Of a stretch of DNA of 14,974 nt, positions 8,150 through 14,974 are shown in pieces (position 1 is the first letter of the stretch; every line of letters begins with the position of its first letter). Position numbers and translations under genes: made by a program. This stretch comes from a bacterium (GTDB lineage Bacteria > Krumholzibacteriota > Krumholzibacteriia > LZORAL124-64-63). The notes beneath the pieces were generated by a model. It was not told where the DNA came from. It made no database searches and saw nothing but the letters and a program-made list of their open reading frames with translations. The DNA is taken from assembly GCA_018652925.1 (NCBI GenBank), contig JABIBH010000185.1:1-14974 (forward strand). The letters run 5' to 3'.

Positions 8150-9722
8150 TAAGAGTTTACTGTCCAAGGCTAAAAAACTTTTCTCCAAGTATACATTTGG
8201 TTCTGAAGTTGTACGACTAATGGGGTTGGCTGTACTTGCCAAGCCACTTGGTGTACTTACTCAGATGCTATTGGCAAAATACTATGGCACAAGTGCGGAA
8301 TATGATGCGTATGTTTTGTCTTTCTTTCTAGTTACATTTATAGAAGTTACAATTGGCAGGGTATTCACAGCAGTTTATATGCCAATGATAATCAAGCTCC
8401 GAGTCAGTATGTCTGATTATAAGCTGGAACAATTCAAAAATGCATTTTTCCTGTTATTCCTGTTGCCAGGGATTGTTTACACACTGTTTTTGCTTTTCAC
8501 TACATCGATACCTGTGAAACTTGCGGCACCAAAAGCACCTCAACTAACTCTTGATATAGCTGTTCCAATGGTCAGGTTCATGGCATTACCCGGACTTTTG
8601 ATGTTATTGGTTGCTATGGGCAAGGCAGTACTAAATTCCAATCGACATTTCAGAATTCCAGCTTTAATGCCTGCCACTAGAGGTGCATTGTTCATTGCAT
8701 GTGTATACTTTCTACATGAAAGTAAGGGTATTTGGGCACTCCCAATTTCATTTGCTATCAGCAGCGTCAGTCAAGTATTAATCATTTGGATAACAGGTAT
8801 AGTCAAAGGTAATGTTGCGATAGCGAGGCCCTCATTGCCTGAGGGTGCACCGAAGCAAGTATGGGTATTAAGTCAATTTATATTTGTATCTACTGCTCTG
8901 ATGACAATCAATGAATTTCTGGATAAAATGTTTGCCTCAAGTCTTATTGCAGGGAGCATTTCAACTATAGCATACTCTGTAGTTATTCTGAATTTCAGCG
9001 TTCAGATTATTCAGTTGAGTTTAAATACGGTGATGTTTACAAAGATGTCCGAGTTTTTTGCCGAAGAAAGGTTCAAAGAATGTAGCGACTATCTGGTTGT
9101 AAACTTCAAAAAACTAACAAGACTGGTAGTACCATTTGCCTTGACCCTGATGATCTCTGCTACTGAAATTGTTCGAGTACTGTTTCAGAGAGGTGAATTC
9201 AACGAAGAAAGCGCCGTACGAACATCGATGGCTCTTAGTATATATATGATTGGCTTGCCCGCTTTGGTAATCAATCTTCCGGTCACTAGAATATTCCACA
9301 CGATGCAAAGAATGAGAGATAAAGTCTGGCTGGCAGTGCAATACCTTTCTACAAATGCAATTGGCAATTTTTTGTTGATTGGAACATTTAAAATTGCAGG
9401 GTTGGCAATATCTTCTGCAATGGCAATAACTTTGCATCTGGCACTATCATTGTTGGTTTTAAGCAGATATAATTCAGGATTGGCAATTGGTAAGCTATCT
9501 GCAATTATTGTTCGTGCATATATCATAGGGATTGTGATGTGGTTGGTTTACAGCTACAGTGGTCTTGAAGAGTACGCATATAATATTGTAGTTGCGGGTG
9601 GTATCGGAACCTCAATAACGGTAGCGGCCATCAAGGCAGTTTTTGTTTTTGTGATTTTCATGCTTATCACATTGGTTTGGGCAAAGTTGTCAGGGAAAGG
9701 GAAATTAAAACAAAATGTATAA
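8133..9722 (+). CDS. MurJ/MviN-family lipid-linked glycan flippase
   Basis: This 529-residue protein has about 14 hydrophobic segments and belongs to the MurJ branch of the MOP superfamily. It opens with a basic amphipathic tail, then GLAVLAKPLGVLTQMLLAKYYG, the first helix typical of MurJ, where cargo-contacting residues lie. The middle contains VRVLFQRGEF (residues 347-356), the family's hallmark LFQRGxF motif after helix 8. Genuine MurJ flips lipid II; copies embedded in EPS operons most likely flip the polysaccharide repeat in place of a Wzx protein. That role is inferred from position between the polymerase and the AAA-SPOR gene. The ATG lies inside the 3' end of the polymerase gene, which implies translational coupling, and its own end overlaps the next gene by eight bases. 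Confidence 0.88.
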   Translation: MTDTNNKSLLSKAKKLFSKYTFGSEVVRLMGLAVLAKPLGVLTQMLLAKYYGTSAEYDAYVLSFFLVTFIEVTIGRVFTAVYMPMIIKLRVSMSDYKLEQFKNAFFLLFLLPGIVYTLFLLFTTSIPVKLAAPKAPQLTLDIAVPMVRFMALPGLLMLLVAMGKAVLNSNRHFRIPALMPATRGALFIACVYFLHESKGIWALPISFAISSVSQVLIIWITGIVKGNVAIARPSLPEGAPKQVWVLSQFIFVSTALMTINEFLDKMFASSLIAGSISTIAYSVVILNFSVQIIQLSLNTVMFTKMSEFFAEERFKECSDYLVVNFKKLTRLVVPFALTLMISATEIVRVLFQRGEFNEESAVRTSMALSIYMIGLPALVINLPVTRIFHTMQRMRDKVWLAVQYLSTNAIGNFLLIGTFKIAGLAISSAMAITLHLALSLLVLSRYNSGLAIGKLSAIIVRAYIIGIVMWLVYSYSGLEEYAYNIVVAGGIGTSITVAAIKAVFVFVIFMLITLVWAKLSGKGKLKQNV

Positions 9723-11133
9723 AGAGCATTTCGGTCTTCATACTTCTCCATTTGCATTGGGATCCCATTTGCAGTTTCTGTATAAATCGGGGGCTTTTGA
9801 AGAGACAATGGCTCACCTTGTGTATGGACTAAAAGGTGGTGAGGATATAGTTCTGATAACTGGAGGCATCGGTACCGGCAAGACAATGGCCCTCCATAAT
9901 CTGGTTACTCATATATCATCTCTTTACAAAGTGGCCCTGATTAACACAACACAGATCGATTACAGAGAACTTCTTAAAATGGTTCTTGTTGAGGTGAATG
10001 TTTCATATCCTCCGGAAGCCGATCGAGCTGATCTGCTGATGATCCTCAAAGGTGAAATCGAAAATGCAGCTGCTGAAGGCAAGAGGATTCTGCTAATTGT
10101 AGACGAAGCTCAAAATCTTGATATCAATACTCTTGAAGGCTTGCGCCTGTTGACAAACCTTGCAAAAACTGATGAGCAGGCTTTGCAACTTGTTTTGGTA
10201 GGACAGCCAGGGCTGCTTGAAAGTCTTGATTCCCCGGATTTAATCCAGATGAAGCAAAGGATTAGAGTACATTACCATTTGATAACTCTTACATCCAATG
10301 AGATGAAAGAATATATAGAGCACAGGCTTACTGTTGCCGGCTGTAGGAAGAAAATTTTCAATGAAGGTGCGTATAAACGAATCTACAAGTTGAGTGAGGG
10401 TGTACCAAGACTTGTAAATATCATTGCAGATAAATCGATGCTGAAAGCTTTTGTTGATAGAGCAAAGTTGGTTGATGCTAATCATGTTGAAGAGCTGGAA
10501 TATGCCAAATCTACTACCGATATCAAAAAGGTATCCGAGAAACCGGAACCTGCTCCAGTTGAAGAAGTAGTTACAATCGATGAAGATCCTCCTGCTGAAG
10601 CGCCTTCGAAAAAATTCAATATCAGAGCTGTTTTATGGACAGTGGTTATTGCGATTGTTGCGTTGGGGCTTTATTTCCAGCCATGGAAATATTTCACAAA
10701 TATAGTTGAAGCTCAGGAAAAAGTTGAAGTTGTAGAGAGTCCAGTAATTGCAGCTGCAGAAATAGATACTGTTGTAGTTGAAGAAATTCCGGAGATTGCA
10801 CAGGAACAGGAAATAGTGGAGGAACCAGAACAGAAACCAGTGCTGGAACAGGAAGAGGCTGTTGTAGAAGGCTATTCATGGCCTGAACCTGAGTCCGAAA
10901 AATTTTGGGTTCATGTTGGGTCATTTCAAAACAAGGATAATGCTGAGACTCTGGCAATAAAATTGACTGATGCAGGTTTTAATGTTGCGGTCAATTCATC
11001 GGAATTGGCTGGAACTGTTTATCATCGTGTTTTTACAGGTCCGGCATCGAGCAAGGATCAGGCACAGGATATTGCTACTCAAGTTAAGGCAAATGAGGAT
11101 GTCATTTACACAATGGTAAAATATATTCGCTGA
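9715..11133 (+). CDS. AAA ATPase with TM helix and C-terminal SPOR domain (DamX/ExeA-like)
   Basis: This 472-residue protein combines three parts. Residues 1-265 are an ExeA/GspA-type AAA domain: MYKEHFGLHTSPFAL start, Walker A GGIGTGKT (50-57), Walker B RILLIVDEAQ (124-133), sensor LVLVGQP (160-166), and a C-terminal lid with LSEGVPRLVNIIADK. A Pro/Glu linker leads to one membrane helix (about 303-321). A periplasmic Glu/Val/Pro-rich spacer (about 332-395) ends in a SPOR domain (about 396-472) beginning FWVHVGSFQNKDNAETLA. SPOR domains bind peptidoglycan strands stripped of stem peptides. AAA-TM-SPOR is the architecture of DamX-type division proteins, while related ATPases appear in exosortase-linked EPS loci. 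Here it probably couples ATP use to anchoring or opening the wall for EPS export. The ATG overlaps the flippase stop by eight bases. Confidence 0.9.
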   Translation: MYKEHFGLHTSPFALGSHLQFLYKSGAFEETMAHLVYGLKGGEDIVLITGGIGTGKTMALHNLVTHISSLYKVALINTTQIDYRELLKMVLVEVNVSYPPEADRADLLMILKGEIENAAAEGKRILLIVDEAQNLDINTLEGLRLLTNLAKTDEQALQLVLVGQPGLLESLDSPDLIQMKQRIRVHYHLITLTSNEMKEYIEHRLTVAGCRKKIFNEGAYKRIYKLSEGVPRLVNIIADKSMLKAFVDRAKLVDANHVEELEYAKSTTDIKKVSEKPEPAPVEEVVTIDEDPPAEAPSKKFNIRAVLWTVVIAIVALGLYFQPWKYFTNIVEAQEKVEVVESPVIAAAEIDTVVVEEIPEIAQEQEIVEEPEQKPVLEQEEAVVEGYSWPEPESEKFWVHVGSFQNKDNAETLAIKLTDAGFNVAVNSSELAGTVYHRVFTGPASSKDQAQDIATQVKANEDVIYTMVKYIR

Positions 11134-11151
11134 TTCCGGCAGGAGATATTG

Positions 11152-12309
11152 GTGAAGGTTGCACAGCTTATTCAAACAATGGCCATGGGTGGTGCTGAAC
11201 ACTTGGCTGTGCAGATTGCCAACGCGCAGGCTGAGGCTGGCAATGAGTCATATCTTTATGTTATTGAAGGACCAGGACCTCTCTCTGCGAAAATACGACC
11301 TGATGTAGGAGTTAAATATTTTGAGTATCGAAGACCTTCACTGCGTAACCCGTTCAAGTTTATAAAATCAGCAATAAAAGGTTACGCGCTTTTCACGTCA
11401 CAAATAAAATCAAACGACATTGAATTAATACAAACCCACCTTCCAGGATCAAATTTCTGGGGTCTGGTTTTTGCGATAACCAACAAGTGTGCTGTTGTCA
11501 GTACAGTTCATAACAATTGTGAATTTGGGTATGGTGGTTCAGTAAGCCAGGCAAGGATAAAACTTCGTAAGAACGCCTATCGACAGATGTTCAAGAAGTG
11601 CGATGCAGTTGTAGCTGTTTCGGATCTGGTTGCAGAATCCTTGACTGCAGAGCTTGGTATAAAACATTCAAATAAGCTTGTGTCTGTTCCCAATGGTGTA
11701 TCAATTTACCCGCCATTCAAGCTTGATGAAAAAAATGCAGTTCGCGACAAATACGATATTGGACATGATGAATTGCTTGTGCTTGCGGCAGGCAGGCATT
11801 GTGAACAGAAAAATTTCAGAGCATTGATTGAGTCGATGGGGATTTTGTCTAATAGAATCAATTGTCGATTGATTATTGCCGGTGACGGGCCGTTGCGAAG
11901 AACTCACCAGCAACATGCCGGAAGATTGGGTGTCGCCGATAAGGTTTTATTCCCCGGTAATATCAATGATTTGCCTGACCTGATGCGTGCTTCTGATCTG
12001 TATGTCATGTCATCTCGATGGGAGGGGTTGCCGCTGGTTCTGCTTGAGGCAATGGCTTGTGGAATGGCAAATGTAGGCACAGCGATTGAAGGTATTGAAG
12101 AAGTAATTGTCGATGGGAAAAGTGGTCTGGTTGTTGAATCGGATAATCCCAAAGCGCTTGCCGATGCTATAGAAGAGCTGCTTTCTTCAGATCAGAAACG
12201 CGTGGAATTTGGTGCTGTTGCGTTGGAAATTGTTAAACAGAAGTACAGCTTCGAAAGAGTGAATAAAGATTTGACTGAATTGTATAACAAGATTGTTAAA
12301 GTAAAATGA
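11152..12309 (+). CDS. GT4 glycosyltransferase
   Basis: This is a 385-residue GT-B glycosyltransferase that probably adds a sugar to the EPS repeat at the cytoplasmic membrane face. The glycine-rich N-terminal loop is typical: VAQLIQTMAMGGAEHLAVQIA. The acceptor-side half contains THLPGSNFWG and VVSTVHNN. VVAVSDLVAESL and SVPNGVSIYPP mark the inter-domain region. The donor half has LVLAAGRHCEQKNF, RLIIAGDGPLR, and SSRWEGLPLVLLEAMACGM, which holds a complete EX7E motif (E291 and E299). The GTG at 11152 was chosen because AGGAG (11141-11145) lies six bases upstream. TTG at 11149 would add one codon but leaves only three bases. Unlike the first glycosyltransferase it keeps both EX7E glutamates. 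Its stop overlaps the start of the MqnC-like gene through ATGA. Confidence 0.92.
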   Translation: MKVAQLIQTMAMGGAEHLAVQIANAQAEAGNESYLYVIEGPGPLSAKIRPDVGVKYFEYRRPSLRNPFKFIKSAIKGYALFTSQIKSNDIELIQTHLPGSNFWGLVFAITNKCAVVSTVHNNCEFGYGGSVSQARIKLRKNAYRQMFKKCDAVVAVSDLVAESLTAELGIKHSNKLVSVPNGVSIYPPFKLDEKNAVRDKYDIGHDELLVLAAGRHCEQKNFRALIESMGILSNRINCRLIIAGDGPLRRTHQQHAGRLGVADKVLFPGNINDLPDLMRASDLYVMSSRWEGLPLVLLEAMACGMANVGTAIEGIEEVIVDGKSGLVVESDNPKALADAIEELLSSDQKRVEFGAVALEIVKQKYSFERVNKDLTELYNKIVKVK

Positions 12310-12920
12310 TGCAGGAAGACTATTCAGTTCCTGACTCCTCTACGGAAATTGTATTGGAAATACTTGGCGAATCACAGAAGCGAAGGCTTACTGGTGGTGA
12401 GCTGATGTTGCTACTTGATGAAGCTGCATTATGTGACCTTGAAATTGCTGCAAACAAACTGGAGCGCAGGGTTGTTGATTACTCAGCTTTACAAAACAGA
12501 GTTGATGGTATGCAAATTACTCCGGATGGTGTTTATAGCTCTGCCAGAGAAACAGGAGTGACAACTCTCGAGGTTCTAAAAAAAATGCAGGCTGATGGAC
12601 TGGAATTATTGTCTGGCGAAGGCGCAGAAATTTTGAATGACAGAGTTCGCACAATACTGGCTCCTGAAAAAACCAAAGCTCGAGAGTGGATTGAAATTTG
12701 TGAAGAAGCGCACTATGTCGGGCTAAAAACAATTGCGACAATGACTTTTGGAAATATTGAAACTTATTATGAAAGAGTTGAACATCTGTTACGACTCAGA
12801 GAGAGCCAGGACAAGACTGGTGGCTATGTTGGATTTATACCAAACAATTCAGAAGATGAAATTGATTACTTGAGAATGATTGCAATAGCTAAAATAGGTC
12901 TGGATAATTTTCCTGCCTAG
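12306..12920 (+). CDS. Internally shortened MqnC-like protein lacking radical-SAM cysteines
   Basis: This 204-residue protein is clearly derived from the MqnC/MqnE family (futalosine pathway), whose full-length members have about 370 residues. Residues 15-55 match the N-terminal lead (LTGGELMLLLDEAALCDLEI). From about 72 it matches the second half of MqnC: ETGVTTLEVLKKM, GLELLSGEGAEILNDRVR (98-115), REWIEICEEAH, TIATMTFGNIET, ERVEHLLRLRESQDKTGGY and DYLRMIAIAKIGLDN (187-201). The segment between, which should hold the CxxxCxxC cluster and SAM site, is absent. A short stretch after FIP and the last roughly 70 residues are also missing. Only two cysteines remain (43 and 132), so radical-SAM chemistry is excluded. 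The frame is intact and the start overlaps the glycosyltransferase stop, so it is probably expressed. Function is unknown; alternatives are a decaying gene or a repurposed domain. Confidence 0.75.
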   Translation: MMQEDYSVPDSSTEIVLEILGESQKRRLTGGELMLLLDEAALCDLEIAANKLERRVVDYSALQNRVDGMQITPDGVYSSARETGVTTLEVLKKMQADGLELLSGEGAEILNDRVRTILAPEKTKAREWIEICEEAHYVGLKTIATMTFGNIETYYERVEHLLRLRESQDKTGGYVGFIPNNSEDEIDYLRMIAIAKIGLDNFPA

Positions 12921-14191
12921 AGAGGCTGCATCCACCCTTTACCGTAAACAGATTCAGGAAAAATCATTGGGGCAAGTCCGTGCAGGAACTGTCTAAGTTT
13001 AAGTGCCAGGTGATTGGCACTGTGAGTTCCACAGACAGTTCTCAGGAAACCTTCAAGAGTATAAATCTGGATTTCAACAGGAAACCGATACGGTGGAAGT
13101 TCCGGCGTCAGATTTGGATATAGAATATCCAGGTCGCCTTTGAAAACCTGATACCCTTTGCCAGAATGCTTGTTAAGTTCTGAATCGTTTTGAGTATCCT
13201 TGAAGCTGTCGGTAATGTTACGCCAGCCTATCGGGTTGCCCAGAACATTGTCCAGAAGAGTGAGTAGTTCATCCACAGCGTTTTCATCGTAAACAATGAA
13301 CATTGCTCCAAGCAGATCGCCAATTTCATCGGGGTTGTTAATTCCTTTGCGAATCATTTTAGATAAAATAGAACCATTACTTTGACTGCGCATACCATCC
13401 CAACGTTTCTTCTCAACAACTTTGTGACTACCATCAATGAGTTCAAAACTTATGGGCGTAACCGATTTTTTGAATCGAGAGTTGTAGTAGAGAATATCAA
13501 TTGGCACCGTGCGGTCATGCAGTTTTTTCTCCAGAAATTTGGAGTTGAATAACCATTGTTGCTGATCATCGCGTGGGGATAGGTTGTATTTGATGTGTTG
13601 CTTGTCTTCAGCAATATTAAATCCGATTTCAACCTTATTATTTGCGGTTGTAGAATTCCACAGCCCATTTTGGAGCAGCTCATCAAAATATGCTTTGTGT
13701 TTTGGGCCATCCTGAATCATGAAGGAGTGCTCGATATCGAGCAGAAGTTTTGCCAGATACATTTTGCGTTGCGCTTCAAATCGCAGAACAGGATCCTCTG
13801 CGGTGAATAACATTTCCATCAGGGTGCGCATGTCATTGCATGCTGAAACTTGAGGGTTGGGTGTTACTGCAGCACATGAGCGGTTTGGCAGAAGTGTGAT
13901 AAGTTCCTGGATATAAGTATCGGCTTCAGTAAAAACTCTAATCATATCTTCAGGTTTACGAAGATTTTCAGAACTCGCTCCAGGTGGATTGAGCATTCTG
14001 GTCATTTCAGCCTGGTAAGCAACGTCATCGTTCTGAATTCTGTCAAACATCTTGCGGAAATAGTAGCCAACTCTGCCTGGTGTTGTTGGAAACGATGGGT
14101 CAAGCAGTGGATGTGCAGAATAATTTGGCGCGAAAGTGAATGTATTTTCACCCTCGCGCAAAACCTCTGTATCTGTCCATTGTTGGTTCAA
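12917..14191 (-). CDS. Uncharacterised protein with divergent RelA/SpoT-like synthetase domain
   Basis: This 424-residue protein has two parts. Residues 1-225 match no family I recognise; they are largely charged and helical-looking, with Cys at 106 and 118. From about 228 on it resembles the nucleotidyltransferase fold of (p)ppGpp synthetases. RSQSNGSILSKMIRKG (268-283) parallels the RxKxxxSIxxKMxRK region. EIGDLLGAMFIV (289-300) parallels the DLxGIRII strand with the metal-binding Asp (D292) kept but the following Arg changed to Met. GYQVFKGDLDI (346-356) parallels GYxSLH, and RFPVEIQIYT (369-378) parallels EVQIRT with Glu kept (E373) and Arg changed to Tyr. The start is TTG, overlapping the TGA of the PLP enzyme gene, with no good ribosome binding site, so coupling is likely and the exact start is uncertain. 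ppGpp synthesis should not be assumed. Confidence 0.65.
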   Translation of the reverse strand: MNQQWTDTEVLREGENTFTFAPNYSAHPLLDPSFPTTPGRVGYYFRKMFDRIQNDDVAYQAEMTRMLNPPGASSENLRKPEDMIRVFTEADTYIQELITLLPNRSCAAVTPNPQVSACNDMRTLMEMLFTAEDPVLRFEAQRKMYLAKLLLDIEHSFMIQDGPKHKAYFDELLQNGLWNSTTANNKVEIGFNIAEDKQHIKYNLSPRDDQQQWLFNSKFLEKKLHDRTVPIDILYYNSRFKKSVTPISFELIDGSHKVVEKKRWDGMRSQSNGSILSKMIRKGINNPDEIGDLLGAMFIVYDENAVDELLTLLDNVLGNPIGWRNITDSFKDTQNDSELNKHSGKGYQVFKGDLDILYPNLTPELPPYRFPVEIQIYTLEGFLRTVCGTHSANHLALKLRQFLHGLAPMIFPESVYGKGWMQPL

Positions 14192-14974
14192 ATTAAATCC
14201 AATGCTTGTGACAAGTCATCTATAAGATCTTTTGCATCTTCACAACCTACTGCAATTCTGACCAGGTCGTCAGTAATTCCAGCCAGCTCTCGCTCAGCTT
14301 TTGGGATGCCTGTGTGTGTCATCGATGCAGGGTGTTCTATCAGTGACTCAATTCCACCCAAGCTTACAGCAAGATGAGGAATTTGCATATTGTTGATCAC
14401 TGTTTTACCAGCTTCAAGCTCACCTTTAACTCCGAACGACATCACTGCGCCACCGCCTGACATCTGTTTTTGAGCAAGTTCATATTGTGGGTGACTTGGA
14501 TGACCAGGGTATCGAACCCACTCAACTTTTGGATGGTTCAGAAGGAACTCACAAATTTCAAGAGTGTTCTTTTGAGCTTTTTCCATCCTCAATGACAATG
14601 TACGCACACCGCGCAAAACCAGCCATGCCTGATGCGGATCCATAGTGCCACCAAAGTTATAATGAACCTGTTTTATCCTTTTCAGAAGTGCAGGATCTTT
14701 AACTATAACGATACCAGCGACAACATCGGTATGACCGTTTATGAACTTGGTCATACTGTGAATAACAATGTCGGCTCCAAGGGAGAGTGGCTGTTGAAGT
14801 AGCGGTGTGGCAAAAGTATTATCGATGGCAAGTTTGGCTCCGGCATCATGTGCAATTTTTGCACATGCTTCAATATCGGTCAGAGAAAGTGTTGGATTGG
14901 CAGGGCTCTCGATGTAAACCAGTTTTGTATTTGGTTGAATCAACAAAAGTTGCTTCAATTCCGAATCGTGTATA
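14188..14974 (-). CDS. Trans-sulfuration PLP enzyme, cystathionine gamma-synthase/lyase family (5' partial)
   Basis: This is the C-terminal roughly 260 residues of a Cys/Met-metabolism PLP enzyme, full length about 380-400. The reading frame continues unbroken to the window edge, so the true start lies outside; an in-frame TTG near 14958 is internal. Diagnostic features are TKLVYIESPANPTL, LAIDNTFATP with the Asp that contacts the PLP nitrogen, and HSMTKFINGHTDVVAG with the Schiff-base lysine (codon at 14748-14746). Later come HYNFGGTMDPHQAWLVLRG and VSLGGIESLIEHPASMTH, which holds the substrate-carboxylate region. Members act as cystathionine gamma-synthase, gamma-lyase or methionine gamma-lyase, and the sequence visible does not separate these. 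The gene overlaps the RelA/SpoT-like gene by four bases, suggesting one transcript unrelated to the EPS operon. Confidence 0.9.
   Translation of the reverse strand, partial: IHDSELKQLLLIQPNTKLVYIESPANPTLSLTDIEACAKIAHDAGAKLAIDNTFATPLLQQPLSLGADIVIHSMTKFINGHTDVVAGIVIVKDPALLKRIKQVHYNFGGTMDPHQAWLVLRGVRTLSLRMEKAQKNTLEICEFLLNHPKVEWVRYPGHPSHPQYELAQKQMSGGGAVMSFGVKGELEAGKTVINNMQIPHLAVSLGGIESLIEHPASMTHTGIPKAERELAGITDDLVRIAVGCEDAKDLIDDLSQALDLI

Noticed and set aside
9114..9526. Two antisense ORFs inside the flippase gene
   Set aside because: The plus strand encodes continuous MurJ-family membrane helices with the LFQRGEF motif. The antisense frames look like shadows.
10694..10957. Antisense ORF rich in Gln, Leu and Pro opposite the AAA-SPOR gene
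   Set aside because: It is the mirror of the repetitive Glu/Val/Pro-coding spacer on the plus strand. Low-complexity coding sequence commonly gives such open frames, and there is no start context to support it.

Overview
The window is most of a surface or exopolysaccharide (EPS) biosynthesis and export locus from a diderm (Gram-negative type) bacterium. An outer-membrane export lipoprotein (Wza type), a chain-length/co-polymerase protein (Wzz/GumC type) and a SPOR-domain peptidoglycan-binding protein together imply two membranes. Base composition is moderate to AT-leaning, with several GTG and TTG starts. An MqnC-derived gene suggests a lineage that has, or once had, the futalosine route to menaquinone. 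I cannot assign a phylum from sequence alone.

Layout. 74-2637 (+): a GT4-type glycosyltransferase followed by a CapK/PaaK-like adenylate-forming enzyme. 2634-3380 (-): a sulfotransferase-like gene facing them. 3381-3610: a divergent intergenic region that probably holds promoters for both sides. 3611-12920 (+): a tight operon encoding a CpsD-like cytoplasmic ATPase homologue with a broken Walker A motif, an outer-membrane export lipoprotein, a Wzz/GumC-like co-polymerase, a Wzy/ligase-family membrane protein, a MurJ-family flippase, an AAA-TM-SPOR protein of DamX/ExeA type, a second GT4 glycosyltransferase, and a shrunken MqnC-like protein without the radical-SAM cysteines. 14974-12917 (-): an unrelated block with a trans-sulfuration PLP enzyme (5' end outside the window) overlapping a large protein whose C-terminal half resembles a divergent RelA/SpoT synthetase domain.

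How the genes fit together. The set is a nearly complete Wzx/Wzy-type pathway. Glycosyltransferases build a lipid-linked repeat, the MurJ-family protein flips it, the Wzy-like protein polymerises it, the Wzz-like protein with its CpsD-like partner sets chain length, and the Wza-like lipoprotein exports it. The sulfotransferase and CapK-like enzyme may decorate the glycan. The AAA-TM-SPOR protein could link the machine to peptidoglycan. No initiating phosphoglycosyltransferase is visible and only two glycosyltransferases are present, so the locus probably continues upstream of base 1.

The points most worth a second look are the MqnC-derived pseudo-enzyme, the RelA/SpoT-like protein with altered arginines, the CpsD homologue lacking the P-loop lysine, the DamX-like protein inside an EPS operon, and a probable frameshift that hides a C-terminal extension of the Wzz-like protein.
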